Below are positions 33,195 through 44,337 of a stretch of DNA of 58,678 bases, one piece after another. Within the stretch, counting starts at the first letter, position 1, and the number at the start of each line of letters is the position of its first letter. This stretch comes from Welwitschia mirabilis (Eukaryota; Gnetophyta; Gnetopsida; Welwitschiales): NCBI GenBank assembly GCA_051453625.1, contig JBOZIK010000001.1, forward strand, positions 113,557,044-113,615,721, read 5' to 3'. Both the position numbers and the translations under genes were made by a program. The notes under the pieces were generated by a model that searched no databases, was not told the origin of the DNA, and was given only the letters and a program-made list of their open reading frames with translations.

Positions 33195-33550
33195 ATTAGA
33201 ATTTATGTGAAAGAATTTTATGTAATAAAAAATTTATAGTGATAAATATTAAAATAATAAATTTAACATTGAAAAAAATCATTTGGAAGTGACTTCATAT
33301 GGTTTGGGAAAACCACATGCCCAAAGCGCACTTTTTCTTAGAAGTTTTTCTTATGAAACACCTTAATAAATGATATATCAATGAAAAATAATATGATGAC
33401 TAATTATATGAAACTTCATATTTCATTTTTAACATATTTGATGAAAGGTTATAAACATATGAGATGTGCCTTCATTATATTAATCCATGAAACTAACTAT
33501 ATTACTAACATGAAACATATTGTACTAATTAATCCTTTATCTTTTACCTA
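33195..33550 (-). repeat. LTR (right, 5' copy) of a copia-like element
   Basis: Aligns with 29411-29796 through blocks such as CATTTGGAAGTGA.TTCAT, TGGTTTGGGAAAA.CA..TGCCCAAAG and AATAAATGATATAT. The PBS lies on its left side, so in minus-strand reading this is the 5' LTR. Divergence between copies suggests an old insertion. Confidence 0.65.
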
Positions 33551-34819
33551 TAGTAATTTTTTGACATTATTGCTAGGAATTGAAACTGGTGTTTATTCAC
33601 TTATCAAGAATCATTTTCTTTATGAAAATTCTTTTTTGTTTTTTTAATTTTAATAAGAATTGCAAATAACATTTCATATGTTTTATAAGAACTAAGAACA
33701 TCCAAACCATAAGAGTGTAGATCTATAAACATTTACCTTAGATCTATCGCATGAAATTTCACTTCTATCTGTGTGTATTCTAACCTTGTTTTTGAATTCC
33801 TAGATGTAAAGATGTAGGTTTAATACATTACCAAACTTTGTAAAACATTTTCATGTGTTTTGCTATTGACAAGTTTCTTTAAGTTGTGAACCTAAAATTT
33901 TAGAGTTAGAATTTTTTTCTTTCAAATGCCATATGTTAACTAATGTAAGTTTGCTCTTTATTTACCACCTATCTTTTGCATTGCAAGTTCCCCCATCTGA
34001 CCGACATCACTGCGACTTTTATTAGTGTCACCATTATTTTCATGAATTTGGTCATTATTTAAATTTTAAATTATGTACATTTTACTAATCTTAACTTCTC
34101 ATGCTTCATTCTATTAGATCTACTACTAGCTGACTTCATAGAAAAAGTGATGAATACATAAAATACAAACCACTTCTAAACAAATTTGATATTAACTTTA
34201 ACTAAAAATAATATAAATCTATATTCTAGACTAGTGAAACTTTAGCTAGAAATTCCATAAACATTTCTTACCTAAATTAGGCATGTTTGAAACTAACAAA
34301 GATAGTATTTAGTATTACCTAGGAAAATAACAAAAGAATTATGAACACCTTAGTGTTTCTTCACACCTTTCTATATGGTTCTATCTTCACACATAAACTT
34401 AATTGAAATAAAATACATTATGATTAATTTATTACCTAAATTTCATGATCTAGATTTTGAAGATTCCTATGCATATTTGAAATAATTTGAAGCCATAATT
34501 TCAACTGCATGAGATGGAGATGTCATAGTCAAGATGACAGTCTTACCTTCTTTCATGAAATAAAAATCCAAACCTTGATTAATAACTTGCAACCTTACTA
34601 AATTAGATCATGAGGAGAGTTCACACATCAGTTTTTAAAAAGGTGTTCCTTATGATACAAAGCTAATAAGTTTAAAAGAAAAATCATGAAATTTCAAAAA
34701 TAAGATAATGAAAGTTTTTAGGAGTTTAATTGGTTTAAAAATATACTAAAGAGATGTCTTAAAGGTGGTTTTGAATCTTGAAGATTATTAATATTTTTTC
34801 CATAGAGGATTAATTACAC
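33551..34819. other. No recognised feature
   Basis: AT-rich sequence without a readable family motif. Open frames here are short and their residues are dominated by Phe, Leu, Ile and Lys. Confidence 0.4.
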
Positions 34820-35492
34820 AAAGTATGAAACTAAAGAAAATATTGAGTAGTGCCAAATTCACATTTAAAGAACTAGATAAAGCATGGAATAAATTGGAAT
34901 ACATTTTAAAATTTATAAAAAATCGGAAAAGACATTCTAAAAATAAAGAAGTAGTAAAATGACATCAATTTTCTAAGGTATAGAATAAGGAAATATATGA
35001 ACTTAATGATAAAGTAGAACTAGATCAAAAAATAAACTATATCACTAAGAGATTAGATAGCTTGAGTCATTTAAACCTTGACTGATTAGTGGTGGAATTA
35101 TATGTGTATATACACATACCTTTAAAGAGCATAAAGCATAAGAGTATCCTTTTATCCCCTTCTATAATGAAATAGTAACTAAGTAGGTGAATAATATACA
35201 AACGAAGAATAACTTTTTGGGATAACAACGATAAAACCTATCATTCCCCTAAGGAGATTCTTACAACCTAAAAATGAAAGCAATCACCTTAATTCCTTAT
35301 GAAAGTTTTAAAAAAATGAAATATCCACTTCATAAGCATTCATTAAACCTTAGAGTATACCATTAAAAACATTAATAAATAGTTAATAGAAATACAGTTA
35401 GCCAACAATAATAAATGAGTTTAAATCAACAAGTAAAATTCCCAAAGTCTTCAACATTTAGAATAAGGGATGAATCAATTTTTTCAAAATTA
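34820..35492 (+). pseudogene. Ty3/gypsy gag remnant (left part, before the LINE insertion)
   Basis: One frame from about 34830 reads SSAKFTFKELDKAWNKLEYI, then NRKRHSKNKEVVK, and after a stop EIYELNDKVELDQKINYITK RLDSLSHLN. The repeating L/K/D heptad-like part resembles the coiled-coil end of gypsy gag that precedes the zinc knuckle and protease. Alone this is weak; it gains support from the gypsy protease that follows at 38350 on the same strand once the LINE at 35509-37773 is removed. Confidence 0.4.
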
Positions 35493-35508
35493 CAACCCAC
35501 TTATTAAC
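35493..35508. repeat. Target site duplication of the LINE, 3' side
   Basis: CAACCCACTTATTAAC directly before the poly-T. Its partner at 37774-37789 is CAACCCACTTTCTAAC (two mismatches). Confidence 0.7.
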
Positions 35509-35652
35509 TTTTTTTTTTGAAGAAAAAGTATATGTATTAAACTAGGAAATGTACATTAAGGGTGAAATCGCCCTAGCATAATAAAAGCATTAACCATTCA
35601 TAACAACGAGAATAATGGCACGTTAAAGAGGGGGGGGGAGGGGGGGGGGGGG

Positions 35653-35752
35653 NNNNNNNNNNNNNNNNNNNNNNNNNNNNNNNNNNNNNNNNNNNNNNNN
35701 NNNNNNNNNNNNNNNNNNNNNNNNNNNNNNNNNNNNNNNNNNNNNNNNNNNN
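35653..35752. other. Assembly gap (100 N) next to a poly-G run
   Basis: Preceded by an almost pure G run (35631-35652), a common cause of assembly breaks. Lies inside the LINE where the reverse transcriptase should be, so its real size is unknown. Confidence 0.9.
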
Positions 35753-35788
35753 CTTTTTTAAGAGAATTCTAGTTTTTGTTCAGTTGAT

Positions 35789-36187
35789 CTAGTACTGTTC
35801 TATATGAAATGGGGTTTTGGGAAGCAAAAACGCCTCCACTTTGAGCATAATGGGACGGTGATCCGATGCAATCCTGTTTGGACCACGGGCTTCAAGAGGA
35901 AGTTTAGCTAGATGTTTCTCAACCATTACTATGTCAATCTTGGACATTATTAGCTCTGTACCTGTTGTTCTATTTGACAATGTATATTTGCAACCAGTGA
36001 TGGGTATATCTGTGAGAGAATATCTTACCAAGAAATATTTTAGGATAGAGGGCCTTCTAGAGTTCCAGTTATCCCCACGAGATTTTTCGTAGTAATGAAG
36101 GCATTGATTAAAGTTGCCCAAAATTATCCATTTACATTTGTCTACTACATTCTTTGTTGGGGATTGTATATATTTGTAATGGTCCAT
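35789..36187 (-). pseudogene. LINE ORF2 endonuclease (APE-like), C-terminal half
   Basis: Frame from 36187 reads CKWIILGNFNQC (usual GDFN; the Asp is Asn here), then RYSLTDIPITGCKYTLSNRT, a LIMSKIDIVMV block (usual RLDRFL.S) and RIASDHRPIMLKV near the end (usual SDH.PI catalytic His motif). The domain nicks target DNA for target-primed reverse transcription. The N-terminal half with the first catalytic residues is missing upstream. It has no stops over 132 codons. The GNFN change would remove a catalytic Asp. Confidence 0.85.
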
Positions 36188-36730
36188 TCTTCATTCTTAA
36201 GGAAAATTGTAATATGATTCTAACTACTGTAAATCAGATCTACCTCTTTTTTAGTAAAAACCAATTGAGCTCATATGCTAAAAGAGGTTCAGTGTCACCC
36301 CATATTCATGTTTTCCATATCTTGTTTTATCTTCGTCTCTTGAAGGTAGACTAAATCAATATTATATTGACTAATCAGGTTTTATAAAATCTTTTTTTTA
36401 TAGGAGGACCCTAATCCCCTACAGTTCCATGAGAGACAATTCATTAGGGGTGTTTCGCCCCTTTTTGGGTGCTTATCCTTTTTTTAATGCGTCTTCAATT
36501 GTAGCTTAGGAACTATTTGCAACATTCTCCGCTGTTTCTCGCTCTTGTAAGGTTCTGTTGCTGGGTCTTCCCTTTGTCTAGGTTTTCACTTTATTAAATT
36601 CGTCATCTTAAAGGTTTAGTTGGGTGTCATTCTTGTCTATGAGAGGTTGAAATGGGTTTTATTATTTTAGATATTCCTTTTTCTTGCTTTCCTTTGGAAA
36701 AATGGTGATGCTTTTTCTGGTTTGTTCCTT

Positions 36731-37036
36731 TCACTGCTTGTGCTTGCATATGCTCTTATAATGCCCAGTCTTTTCGCAAAAGGTACAAGTTTCCTTTTGC
36801 TTTCCTTCAATGTCTATCAATTTCTTTCGGCATTCTTCTCGTAGGTAACCCAATCTTCCATAGTGTAAGCATTTCTTCTCAGGAGGAGCACATCTTTTCG
36901 AGAGTTGTTCTAATTTACCACAGGTTGAGCATGGAATTGGAAGATTCTCATATGTAACTTTTAGATCATAGGTTCCCCATTTGGATATAAACTTTACGGA
37001 TTGGATTTCCTTAGTGTCTTCGAGACTCATCCACAT
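36731..37036 (-). pseudogene. LINE ORF1 C-terminal part with zinc knuckles
   Basis: The frame reads GTYDLKVTYENLPIPCSTCG, then EKKCLHYGRLGYLREECRKK and ETCTFCEKTGHYKSICKHKQ. The last block is a full C-x2-C-x4-H-x4-C knuckle; the middle one has lost its second Cys (CLHYG). These bind RNA in the LINE particle. It follows the DUF4283 segment at 37079-37366 after a frame break. Confidence 0.85.
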
Positions 37037-37078
37037 ACAGAATCTGGCTAAAACTAATATGGTTTATTTAATCTTGAT

Positions 37079-37724
37079 TCAATCTAGCTTGATCAGATCT
37101 CCAAACTGACTTGCCATTCTTCTTAGTAGATCTTCATCCCAAAACTCTAGGGGGAACTTGTGGATGTGGATCCAGATCGGAAGTTTCTTGAATAGTTGCA
37201 AGTCCGATTGTGTCCTCGGTGTCCATTTGGCTAGGGCTAGGCTTTTAACTCCAAAAATCCATGGTCGTCTTGCTATGATTTCATCCCGATCTTGTTCATT
37301 GTCTAGATGGAATAAAACCAGCCTTCTAGCATTGCTATAACATCGACTTTGCTGATCCTTGTCCATTTAATTATGACCCAATCAGGGATCTGATCCAACC
37401 GAGGTCAAGGACTGGATGAGAAAAACTTGTCAATGAGGCTAACCTTAAGTTTTTTTCTCGATTTCACTACACGCATCTTCGTCTATGTCCAATACGTGGG
37501 ATTTCCCCTTCCTGGAGAACTAGGTTTTCTCCATCTTGGGGCCAAACCCCATCAGAAAACCCTAAAAATTTGATCAAAACTGTAAGACAAAAGGACTCCC
37601 AAAATTTACCCCACAACTGCCTGTCCTGTGGCCGAAAATACCCCCCTGCTCTATGATCAGGAACCAAAACCGCCCCCACTGAACTGCCATCTCCAAAACT
37701 TGCACCCTCCTTCTCCAGATCCAT
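37079..37724 (-). pseudogene. LINE ORF1 N-terminal part with DUF4283
   Basis: Starts at 37724 (MDLEKEGASFGDGSSVGAVL; 85 codons to a stop at 37467). After a break, 37366-37079 reads RRLVLFHLDNEQDRDEIIAR RPWIFGVKSLALAKWTPRT and LQLFKKLPIWIHIHKFPLEF WDEDLLRRMASQFGDLIKLD. This is the classic DUF4283 pattern (RPW.F....L.L..W.P......PIW..I..LP.E.W....L..I...G). The start lies only about 50 bases from the 5' edge of the insertion, so the 5' end is nearly complete, unusual for LINEs, which are often 5'-truncated. Confidence 0.85.
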
Positions 37725-37773
37725 GATCTTCAGATCTTTGCCTCTAGTTTATGTTCAATATAAAGTCTCATTT

Positions 37774-37789
37774 CAACCCACTTTCTAAC
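37774..37789. repeat. Target site duplication of the LINE, 5' side
   Basis: CAACCCACTTTCTAAC, partner of 35493-35508 with two mismatches. Confidence 0.7.
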
Positions 37790-38760
37790 TTAACTCAATT
37801 AAAGAGAAAAAGATAAACTTCTATCCCAACCTATTACTCATCTAAATGGTATCAATGTAGTTAGAATATGAGGATAAGTTAAGATGTTAACAGTATCTTA
37901 CTTAGAAGTGATATCCAAATAAAGGGAAATGTTTAACCATCTATTAAATATCCTTGTTTATCTAATCCAAAAATTGGATTAGCTCGTAAACTTTAAAAGA
38001 ATGAAAAGGATGATATGAAGAGATTTAAACATGAAGAAGTGAAAAATCCCATTTCCTAAATGACTTATATCCTTAGGAAAGAAACATATTGAAGAAGAGT
38101 AGCTAAAAATATGTAATATAGTAAAAATAAAAATCTACCTTTTAGATGCCATTAAGAATATTTTTTTCCTATAAAAAATTCTTTAAAGATATGTACATAA
38201 TAAAAATAAGAACCAATGTTAATAAGAATGCTTTCTTCGCCCAATGCATAAGTGCCATAGTTCAAAATCAAAAGAACTTTTATTAAAGTTAGAACTTCTA
38301 TTCTTCAAACAATTTCATGTCCTAAAATCTACCAAAGGACTTATAAATCTTTGTTAGACTTGGAAGCTAATGTGAATTGAATGCCTTATTTATTATATAA
38401 AATGTTAAATTAGAAGGACTCAAGAACATTAGAATAACTTTGTAACTTGCTAGTCACTCAACTAAAATCTCCAAAGAAAAAGTAGAAGATGTTTTGGTGC
38501 AAGTAGATAAATTTCACTACCAAGTGGGCTTTGTAGTATTATAGAAGGAAGATAGCCTAATATGATATTTATTTATCTTAGGAAAACTATTTTTAGACAT
38601 CTATAATTCTCTAAGTAACTATAGAACTTGAGTTGTAAAGATGCCCTTTAGAAACATGAATATAAAGTTAGAATCTTTTAATGTAATTAAAAAGAATCAT
38701 ATCGATGGCTTAGAAGATTTAGCCTTAGTATAAGCTAATGAGAATAAAATCCTTTAATCT
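37790..38760 (+). pseudogene. Ty3/gypsy protease region, decayed
   Basis: At 38357 the frame reads D-L-E-A-N-V-N-stop-M-P-Y-L-L-Y, matching the aspartic protease active site D-L-G-A-S-V-N-L-[IM]-P-Y of gypsy elements with the Gly lost. After a shift, 38465-38690 reads SKEKVEDVLVQVDKFHYQVG FVVL, then a stop-broken YLFILGKLFLDIYNSLSNYR and VVKMPFRNMNIKLESFNVI. This is the usual EDVLVKVDKF..PVDFVVL...ILGRPFLAT....D and following strand. The protease cleaves gag-pol. Stops are frequent. The block sits right of the LINE and continues the gypsy gag remnant on its left. Confidence 0.7.
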
Positions 38761-40269
38761 TTACCCTTCTTAGTGGATCATGTGTTTTTCCAGTCTAATG
38801 AAGAAATAACACTTATTCTTCAAGAAAGCCCCAAATTTAAGACATTTCATAGAAAGGATAAATTCAAAGTGCATCATAACAATAACCTTTTATAAAGAGT
38901 GTATTCCTAATGTTAAACATTTTTCTAAACATCTAACATATGCATTACTCGGAGATAGTAAATTCTACTTTTTAAGAAGAATTGATTATTTACTTTCTAA
39001 GAAGAATCCTTAGTTTCTATACTTAAACAACATTAAAAAGCTATAAGATGAACTATCTTTAAGCTAAAATAAATCAATCCTATTATATGCCTGTAAAGAA
39101 TCCATTTGAAAGAAAATAGTAATCTTAGTACAGAACCTTAATCTAGGTTTAGTTTTTATAATTTAGAATGTGTATGTGCTTTGATATAATGTTAGGATTT
39201 TTGGAGTAGGGATGCTTTAATGTTATGTTTGAATTTGAAACTTTTATGTTTTGATATAGTTTAAAAATAAGTATAGAAGCATTTATAATTTCTTAAGTTA
39301 GAATAAAATGCTGAAGCTTTACATTAATAAAATACTAAAGCTTTACATCATTTCATAAGCAAGCAAAATATGAATAGAAAGGAAAAACATACCTTGTAAT
39401 ATGATAAATGCTTAATATAATTGATTAAATGATTAATAATCAATAATGGATATTAAAAATAATATTTCTAGCATGAGATTAGGTAGGTGGATCACTTATA
39501 AATCAATCATCTGAGTCTTTGAGTTAGGCTTATGTAAATGCAACTTTTTCATCATGGATCTTCTTTTTTAATGGATTGATTTAATAATAAATTTATTAAA
39601 TATTTAGATGACTAATATTTTTCTTATGTTATGCTCAACTAAGAAGAAAGGTGCATTTTCTAGATACAAAATGAAGCATGTTGGTTTATGTTCCATTAAT
39701 CAAGTTAGAAAATATTACTTTAATTATGTTGAGCTACTTACACTTCCCTTCAATTTTAACTTGGTTTCATACTTTATACTTTTATCTTGGTTTTTTGGAT
39801 TCATATAAATTTGTTTCATCTTTATGTCATTTGATTTGCCTTCTTTAAAACTATTTTAACTTCTTTAAGTTATCTGTGTTTATTAAGTTTGTCATATTTA
39901 AAACAGTTTGATCTTCTAGTTTTTCTTTTAGAAAGTAGTAGGATAATAACATTTTAAAAACTCCATTACTTACTAGTAGGATAGTAACATTTTATATTAA
40001 GGTATTATGTTGATGACTAGTTATTTTTGTTACTTCATCTTACTTTAGGTTTAACTTATTTTATTATAAACTGATAGATGACTTCTTAAGTAATCAATAT
40101 TGTTTCCTCTTGTTATAAGATAACTTATTACTTTTAAGTTTTTTTTTTGTGTTAGGTCTTATTTATTTCTTGAATGAAGTTATAAAATAACACAAATACA
40201 AATACCTTTGCACAAATTTTTCTTTGGTTTATTTAACAAAAAAAAAGTAATTTACAAGGTAGTTATTTG
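38761..40269. other. Decayed gypsy continuation and unassigned AT-rich sequence
   Basis: Immediately after the protease a few residues (LPFLVDHVFFQSNEEITLIL QESPKFKTF) may be the linker to reverse transcriptase, but no RT motif follows. A primer-site-like word (complement TATATCAAAGCA) occurs near 39178-39189. The remainder to 40269 shows no supported feature. Confidence 0.3.
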
Positions 40270-40383
40270 TTAAGGTTAGCACACCCCGTGGTCCCACGCT
40301 TAGGGATACATAGGAGGAGAAATAAAATTTTGATTTGGAAATCTTATGCCTCTTGATTTTTTGGCATTCTTATTTCCTAACAA
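40270..40383 (+). repeat. LTR A, 3' fragment of the copia-derivative family
   Basis: Matches the last ~115 bases of LTR B and LTR C, including GTGGTCCCA.GC.TAGGGATACA, GGAGAAATAAAATTTTGATT TGG and the end CCTCTTGATTTTTTGGCATT, finishing ...CCTAACA. The rest of this LTR is absent to the left. It is the 5' LTR remnant of the element whose interior is 40384-45290. Confidence 0.8.
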
Positions 40384-40400
40384 GGGGTCTCAGAGCTTTT
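40384..40400 (+). other. Primer-binding-site-like sequence after LTR A
   Basis: AGGGGTCTCAGAGC follows the LTR end; its GTCTCAGAGC part resembles the TGGTATCAGAGC tRNA-Met primer site. Confidence 0.4.
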
Positions 40401-41660
40401 AGGCTAGGGTTTCTAAAGTTTCTTAGCAACTTCTTAAGCAATTGTGCTTCTTGTTACCTCTTGAACCTCTTGCATGCCTTTGCATGTTTGATATGCTTAG
40501 AATTGTGTTTAAAATTTTTTCAAATCTACTCACTTTATAGTTTTTTGCTGTGTATGCAAGAAGTCTACTCCTTTGTGAAGACTTTGCATCTCTTTATGTT
40601 TGCATTGTTGGACATTGCTCTTTTGCATATTGCTATTTTCTCTAATTATTGAAGCAAGCACTCTCTACATTGTGCTTGATCTAAAGCATTTTTTCTCTCG
40701 ATAAGCACTAAAGTATAAGCATTAAAGCCTAAGCTTTTTTTTCATCTTTGCAACACTGAAGATCATCTCTGTTTACTCTTAATGCAAGCATTAATACGGC
40801 AGTAAGATAATTTTAATCGTCATTAATTCATACTTTCTACTGTTGTTATATCTTACCTGTTTGATCGCTCTCACCTTCGATCCACCAACGGTGTGCATTC
40901 TGCCCAGCCACTGATGCCAAGAAAACCATAATCTACCTCTGTTGCCTGTGTCTCTATGTCCTATCGATCCCTGTTCGCCAATCCGCCTTGTCTGTGATTC
41001 TTCTTGACTATTCCTCCTGTAAGCTGCACTGTGTGTGACCCGTGTACCCTGCTACCCATGATCTGCCAATGCGTTCGTTGAGAGGGAGAACCGCCAGCTA
41101 CCTCCTACGCTTCACGCACTGCACGCCTGTGCTGATACTCGCTTGCATGTTTCTGCGTCTGCCGCCTATGTCTCTACTCTTTTCTATGCATCCTTCTGTT
41201 CTGCAATTGTCAGTGTCAGCGCCTACGTGTTCTTTGCTGCCTGTCTTTGCATATTGCATCTCTGTGGCACTGATCTATTGTCTACATCTGCTCGTGTGGA
41301 TCTCCTCACTACGCTTTTGCACTTTGCCGGCTCTTGCAGTCCCTTGCTTCATGGCTCCTACACTTGATCTTCTACCTGCTTTGAGTGCGACTGCATATAA
41401 CCGCAGCCAACCATGCTCGCCTTTGGATTTCTTTCCCCGTGTGCCTATGTCTGCTATCCGCTTGTAGTCTGTCTTCCTGTGTAGTACTGCTCTGTTACCT
41501 GTGCCTTCACCGCCACACTCTCTTTTTCGTTTTGCATCTCCTTTGCTTGTGAGCTCTGTGCTCCTGTTCCTGTGTCGTTGTTGAGTCTGCCATCACATCT
41601 ACAAGTCCTAAAGTCACCTAAGTTTCTTTTCTATGTTCCAGACAATGTATTTAACAATGA

Positions 41661-41727
41661 CCTTTCATTAGTGTAATGGCAAAGACTGTTGCCTGAGAAA
41701 ACACAGGTGACAAGTTTGATTCTAGAC
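41661..41727 (+). other. tRNA-like / SINE-head-like module
   Basis: TTAGTGTAATGGC (41668-41680) resembles a Pol III A box and AAGTTTGATTCTAG (41712-41725) a B box (GGTTCGANTCC with two changes), spaced about 30-45 bases as in tRNA genes. No acceptor stem closes well, so it is not a functional tRNA gene. It could be a tRNA-derived SINE head or chance. Confidence 0.35.
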
Positions 41728-42059
41728 CTTTACTAAATCAAAATTTTTAAAAATTTATGCTAGGTAAAATCTGTCTCCTACACACATGCAAGATTGCTTA
41801 ACCATTGTTTAGCTATTGTGCTTCTTTTGTGCACATGTAGTTTAGCTAGCTATTGCTCAGTCAGTAGCCCTGTTTTGCGGACATTGGCATTTTTAGCCTT
41901 TTGCTATTTTTTTGGCTATTTTTTTAATTTTTTTAAGTTTTTGGGCCTTTTTTTCAATTTGTAAGCTCCAAACTCAATTTTCAAAGCATATTTTTTGTGT
42001 TTTTTAAGGTTTTTGGGCATTTTTTCACTAATTATAAGTTCTTAACCTTATTTTTTCCT

Positions 42060-43290
42060 ATTAAGTCGACTTTAGGATGTGAAGCAAGATCCACTTAACT
42101 TAAATTTTCTCTTACTTGAACTAATTTTTGTGATTTGAATAGATTGAGCTAAGTTTGGGATGTTGAGCAAGATTCACTTGGTGTAACTATACCAAATCAG
42201 ACCTTGCACTCATGTGCGTTTTTTGGTGTTTTTTCCCTTTCTTACTTTCTCATGCTAAAATTTTATTTTTCTATGAGTAAGGTTAAAACTGGAAATTACT
42301 TTTACCCCTAAACACATCATGTTTTACACTGGCAATAAGTTTTGGTTGGTAACAAGCATGAGCAGCCTTATGTAAATAAAGATTTGTGTCAGGCTATGCT
42401 GCCCTATGAGCTTATTGTGTGGTCTTAACTACCTTATTGTAAAGTTCAGATCATACAGAGAGTCGTATCTCTTTTAAGCAAAAAATGTTCTGGGTGCCCC
42501 AAGGTCCAAATTCTTGTGTACACCTTGGTAATCGAGGGTATATTGGGTGAAGGCCAGAGGCATGGTGGTAAGGTCTACTTGGGTTTCATTACTAAGTTGA
42601 TAGGGAGTCATAAGTGTAATCAATCTTAAAATTTATTGAGTCTAAGGTATAAGTGGGCCATTGACATTGTATGGTACTCTTCCTTAAGAAGGGTATATAG
42701 TTGAGGTAACTGAAATTGGCTGATGACTTAGAAGTCCCATCAAGGTGATTCACATTTTTGTTCTTTTACTCCCTTAAGAGATAGGGGTAACACTCTTAGA
42801 GAGGATGTGATCACTACTCGAATTCAAGAGTAGACCTTAAAATTGACAAATCTGCATATTCGTCACCTAATAATCAAACTAGGCCCCTTTCCATTAAAAT
42901 TTAGCTCACTCACAATAAGGACTCTTTAACAAATTACCTTGTTTGTTCTTATGTGTGTAGGTTTTGCATGGTTAAGAGGGGATCTTTCCTGACTGTCACA
43001 CATTATGATTTGGATAGATCACTTGAATTTTTAGGACTAATTCCTTTTCATTGTGATTATAACTCTCTGTCATGACCTTTTTTCTCTTTCATTGCATTGT
43101 AACTTGGATAGATCATTTGAACTAGTGGATGAGAGCAAGATCCCTTTTTTTGGTGACTATACCATTGTTTTTACTTTTTCCTCTTTGGGTTTTTAATGAG
43201 GTTTCTTTGTGTATTGGATAATCGATTTTTTAGTAGTGGATGTGAGCAAGATTCATCTGAGATTTGACTTTACCTTACAACTTATCAACC
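42060..43290 (+). repeat. Degenerate dispersed/tandem motif in the leader
   Basis: Blocks near 42061-42110, 42131-42190, 43010-43060, 43095-43160 and 43215-43275 share TTGGATAGAT(C)ACTTGAA and GATGTGAGCAAGATTCACTT-like words in the same order. They look like copies of one ~70-base unit, now strongly diverged. Confidence 0.45.
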
Positions 43291-43330
43291 TTTCTCTTTC
43301 TCTTTTTTAGTATTCATCATGGCTTTAACA

Positions 43331-44240
43331 TCAAAAGGCAGATTCTAAATCTTGTCAAAGAGATTTATTCCAGTATTGACTACTGGAATCATGTCTAACC
43401 TTAGAGTGATCTTGCATGATAATCAAAGTTGAGAGGATTGGAATGAAGATTTTATGTTAACAATGCACATATATGATTTTGATAGAGAGTTTTTTGAAAT
43501 AGAGCATGTTACTCTTCAAGATTCAGATGAAGACAAGGCATGAAAAGCCATTAATTATAAGCTCAAAGAGATAATGTAAAAATTAGTGGCTACTTCGCAT
43601 AAAAAATTAGTTAATAGAAGTAAGTCTTGTTATACCAACTATGGTGCTTTACAGGATGCCTTTTATGTGAAGAATGATATGGAGTTGATCAATCTTATTA
43701 TAAGCATGAAAAACCTTTACTATGAAAGGGGTAAAATGTATCAGCTTGTAGCTTAGACAACAAATATTAAAATAAAGATTTCTAAGATAGATCTAACCCA
43801 ATAAGTTTGCATAAACTATGTCAACTTAGTCTGTTGCTATTTAGAAGATCCATTTCTTCGTAGCTACATCTTATCTCTTCATGGAAGTAAGTGACTATCT
43901 AATACAAACTTTAACATGCTCAGTAAGGATATTATTGCTGTAGAAGCTTAATTTAACTTCTTATACTCCTTATCCTCTGATGTGACTTACAAAGTCTCTT
44001 ATGCTCATGATCTCCTCCTAAAGATAAGCAAGCTTCTCATAACTCTCATCTATTAAAGACATCATACCATGATAAGGGTAAGGCTTCATATAAAGTAGCA
44101 AAAGAAGCCTAATTAGACTCCACTAAATAAAAATAAAGTTTAGTATTGTACTACTCTAACTAAAAACAAATATCAATGCTCACAATGTGGAAGAAGTGGT
44201 CATACCTTAAACTTCTCTCAGATACCTTGGGATAATATTA
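43331..44240 (+). pseudogene. Ty1/copia-type gag, decayed
   Basis: Starts ATGGCTTTAACATC at 43319-43332 and reads on with SNLRVILHDNQS, EDWNEDFMLTMHIYDFDREF FEIEHVTLQDSDEDKA, AINYKLKEIM and VATSHKKLVNRSKS, typical of a copia gag core. Later frames give YLEDPFLRSYILSLHGSK and a zinc knuckle region YQCSQCGRSGHTLNF (about 44170-44215) in which the final Cys is replaced by Phe. Multiple stops. Gag would form the particle that packages element RNA. It follows the long leader and precedes the protease at 44338. Confidence 0.65.
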
Positions 44241-44337
44241 AATCTATACCTAAGGTAAATGAGTTATTAAAGAGTCTAAATCCCTTAATGATGATTATTA
44301 TTATGAGTTTAATGTAGTTTTTGACACTTCTAACTTT

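Larger units (their letters stand above)
35509..37773 (-). mobile_element. LINE (L1-type) insertion with poly-A tail and 16-bp target duplication
   Basis: Read on the minus strand: a short 5' leader, ORF1 start at 37724, DUF4283-like domain, zinc knuckles, endonuclease C-terminus, then (after the N gap) a 3' end with TTTAATACATATACTTTTTC and a tail of 10 A (plus-strand T at 35509-35518). It is flanked by a 16-bp duplication. The 2.27-kb length is far below a full LINE: the start of the endonuclease and the whole reverse transcriptase are absent, either deleted or hidden in the gap at 35653-35752. It interrupts a plus-strand gypsy gag-protease region. Confidence 0.8.
40401..43330 (+). other. 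Long leader of the copia-derivative element
   Basis: About 2.9 kb between the primer site and gag with no convincing protein. It contains a C-rich, G+C-rich island (about 40860-41600), a tRNA-like module (41661-41727) and a diffuse set of ~100-base degenerate repeats around GATTTGGATAGATCACTTGA and GAGCAAGATTCA-type words (42060-43290). A leader this long is unusual for copia elements. Confidence 0.5.

Noticed and set aside
34820-38760. Endogenous plant pararetrovirus
   Set aside because: Considered for the coiled-coil and protease relics, but the ILGKLFLD and EDVLVQVDKF blocks and D-L-x-A-x-V-N site fit Ty3/gypsy better, and no movement or coat protein motif was seen.
41042-41467. 141-codon open frame as a gene
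   Set aside because: Composition-driven (Leu, Ser, Pro, Cys) in a C-rich island, no family motif, lies in a retrotransposon leader.
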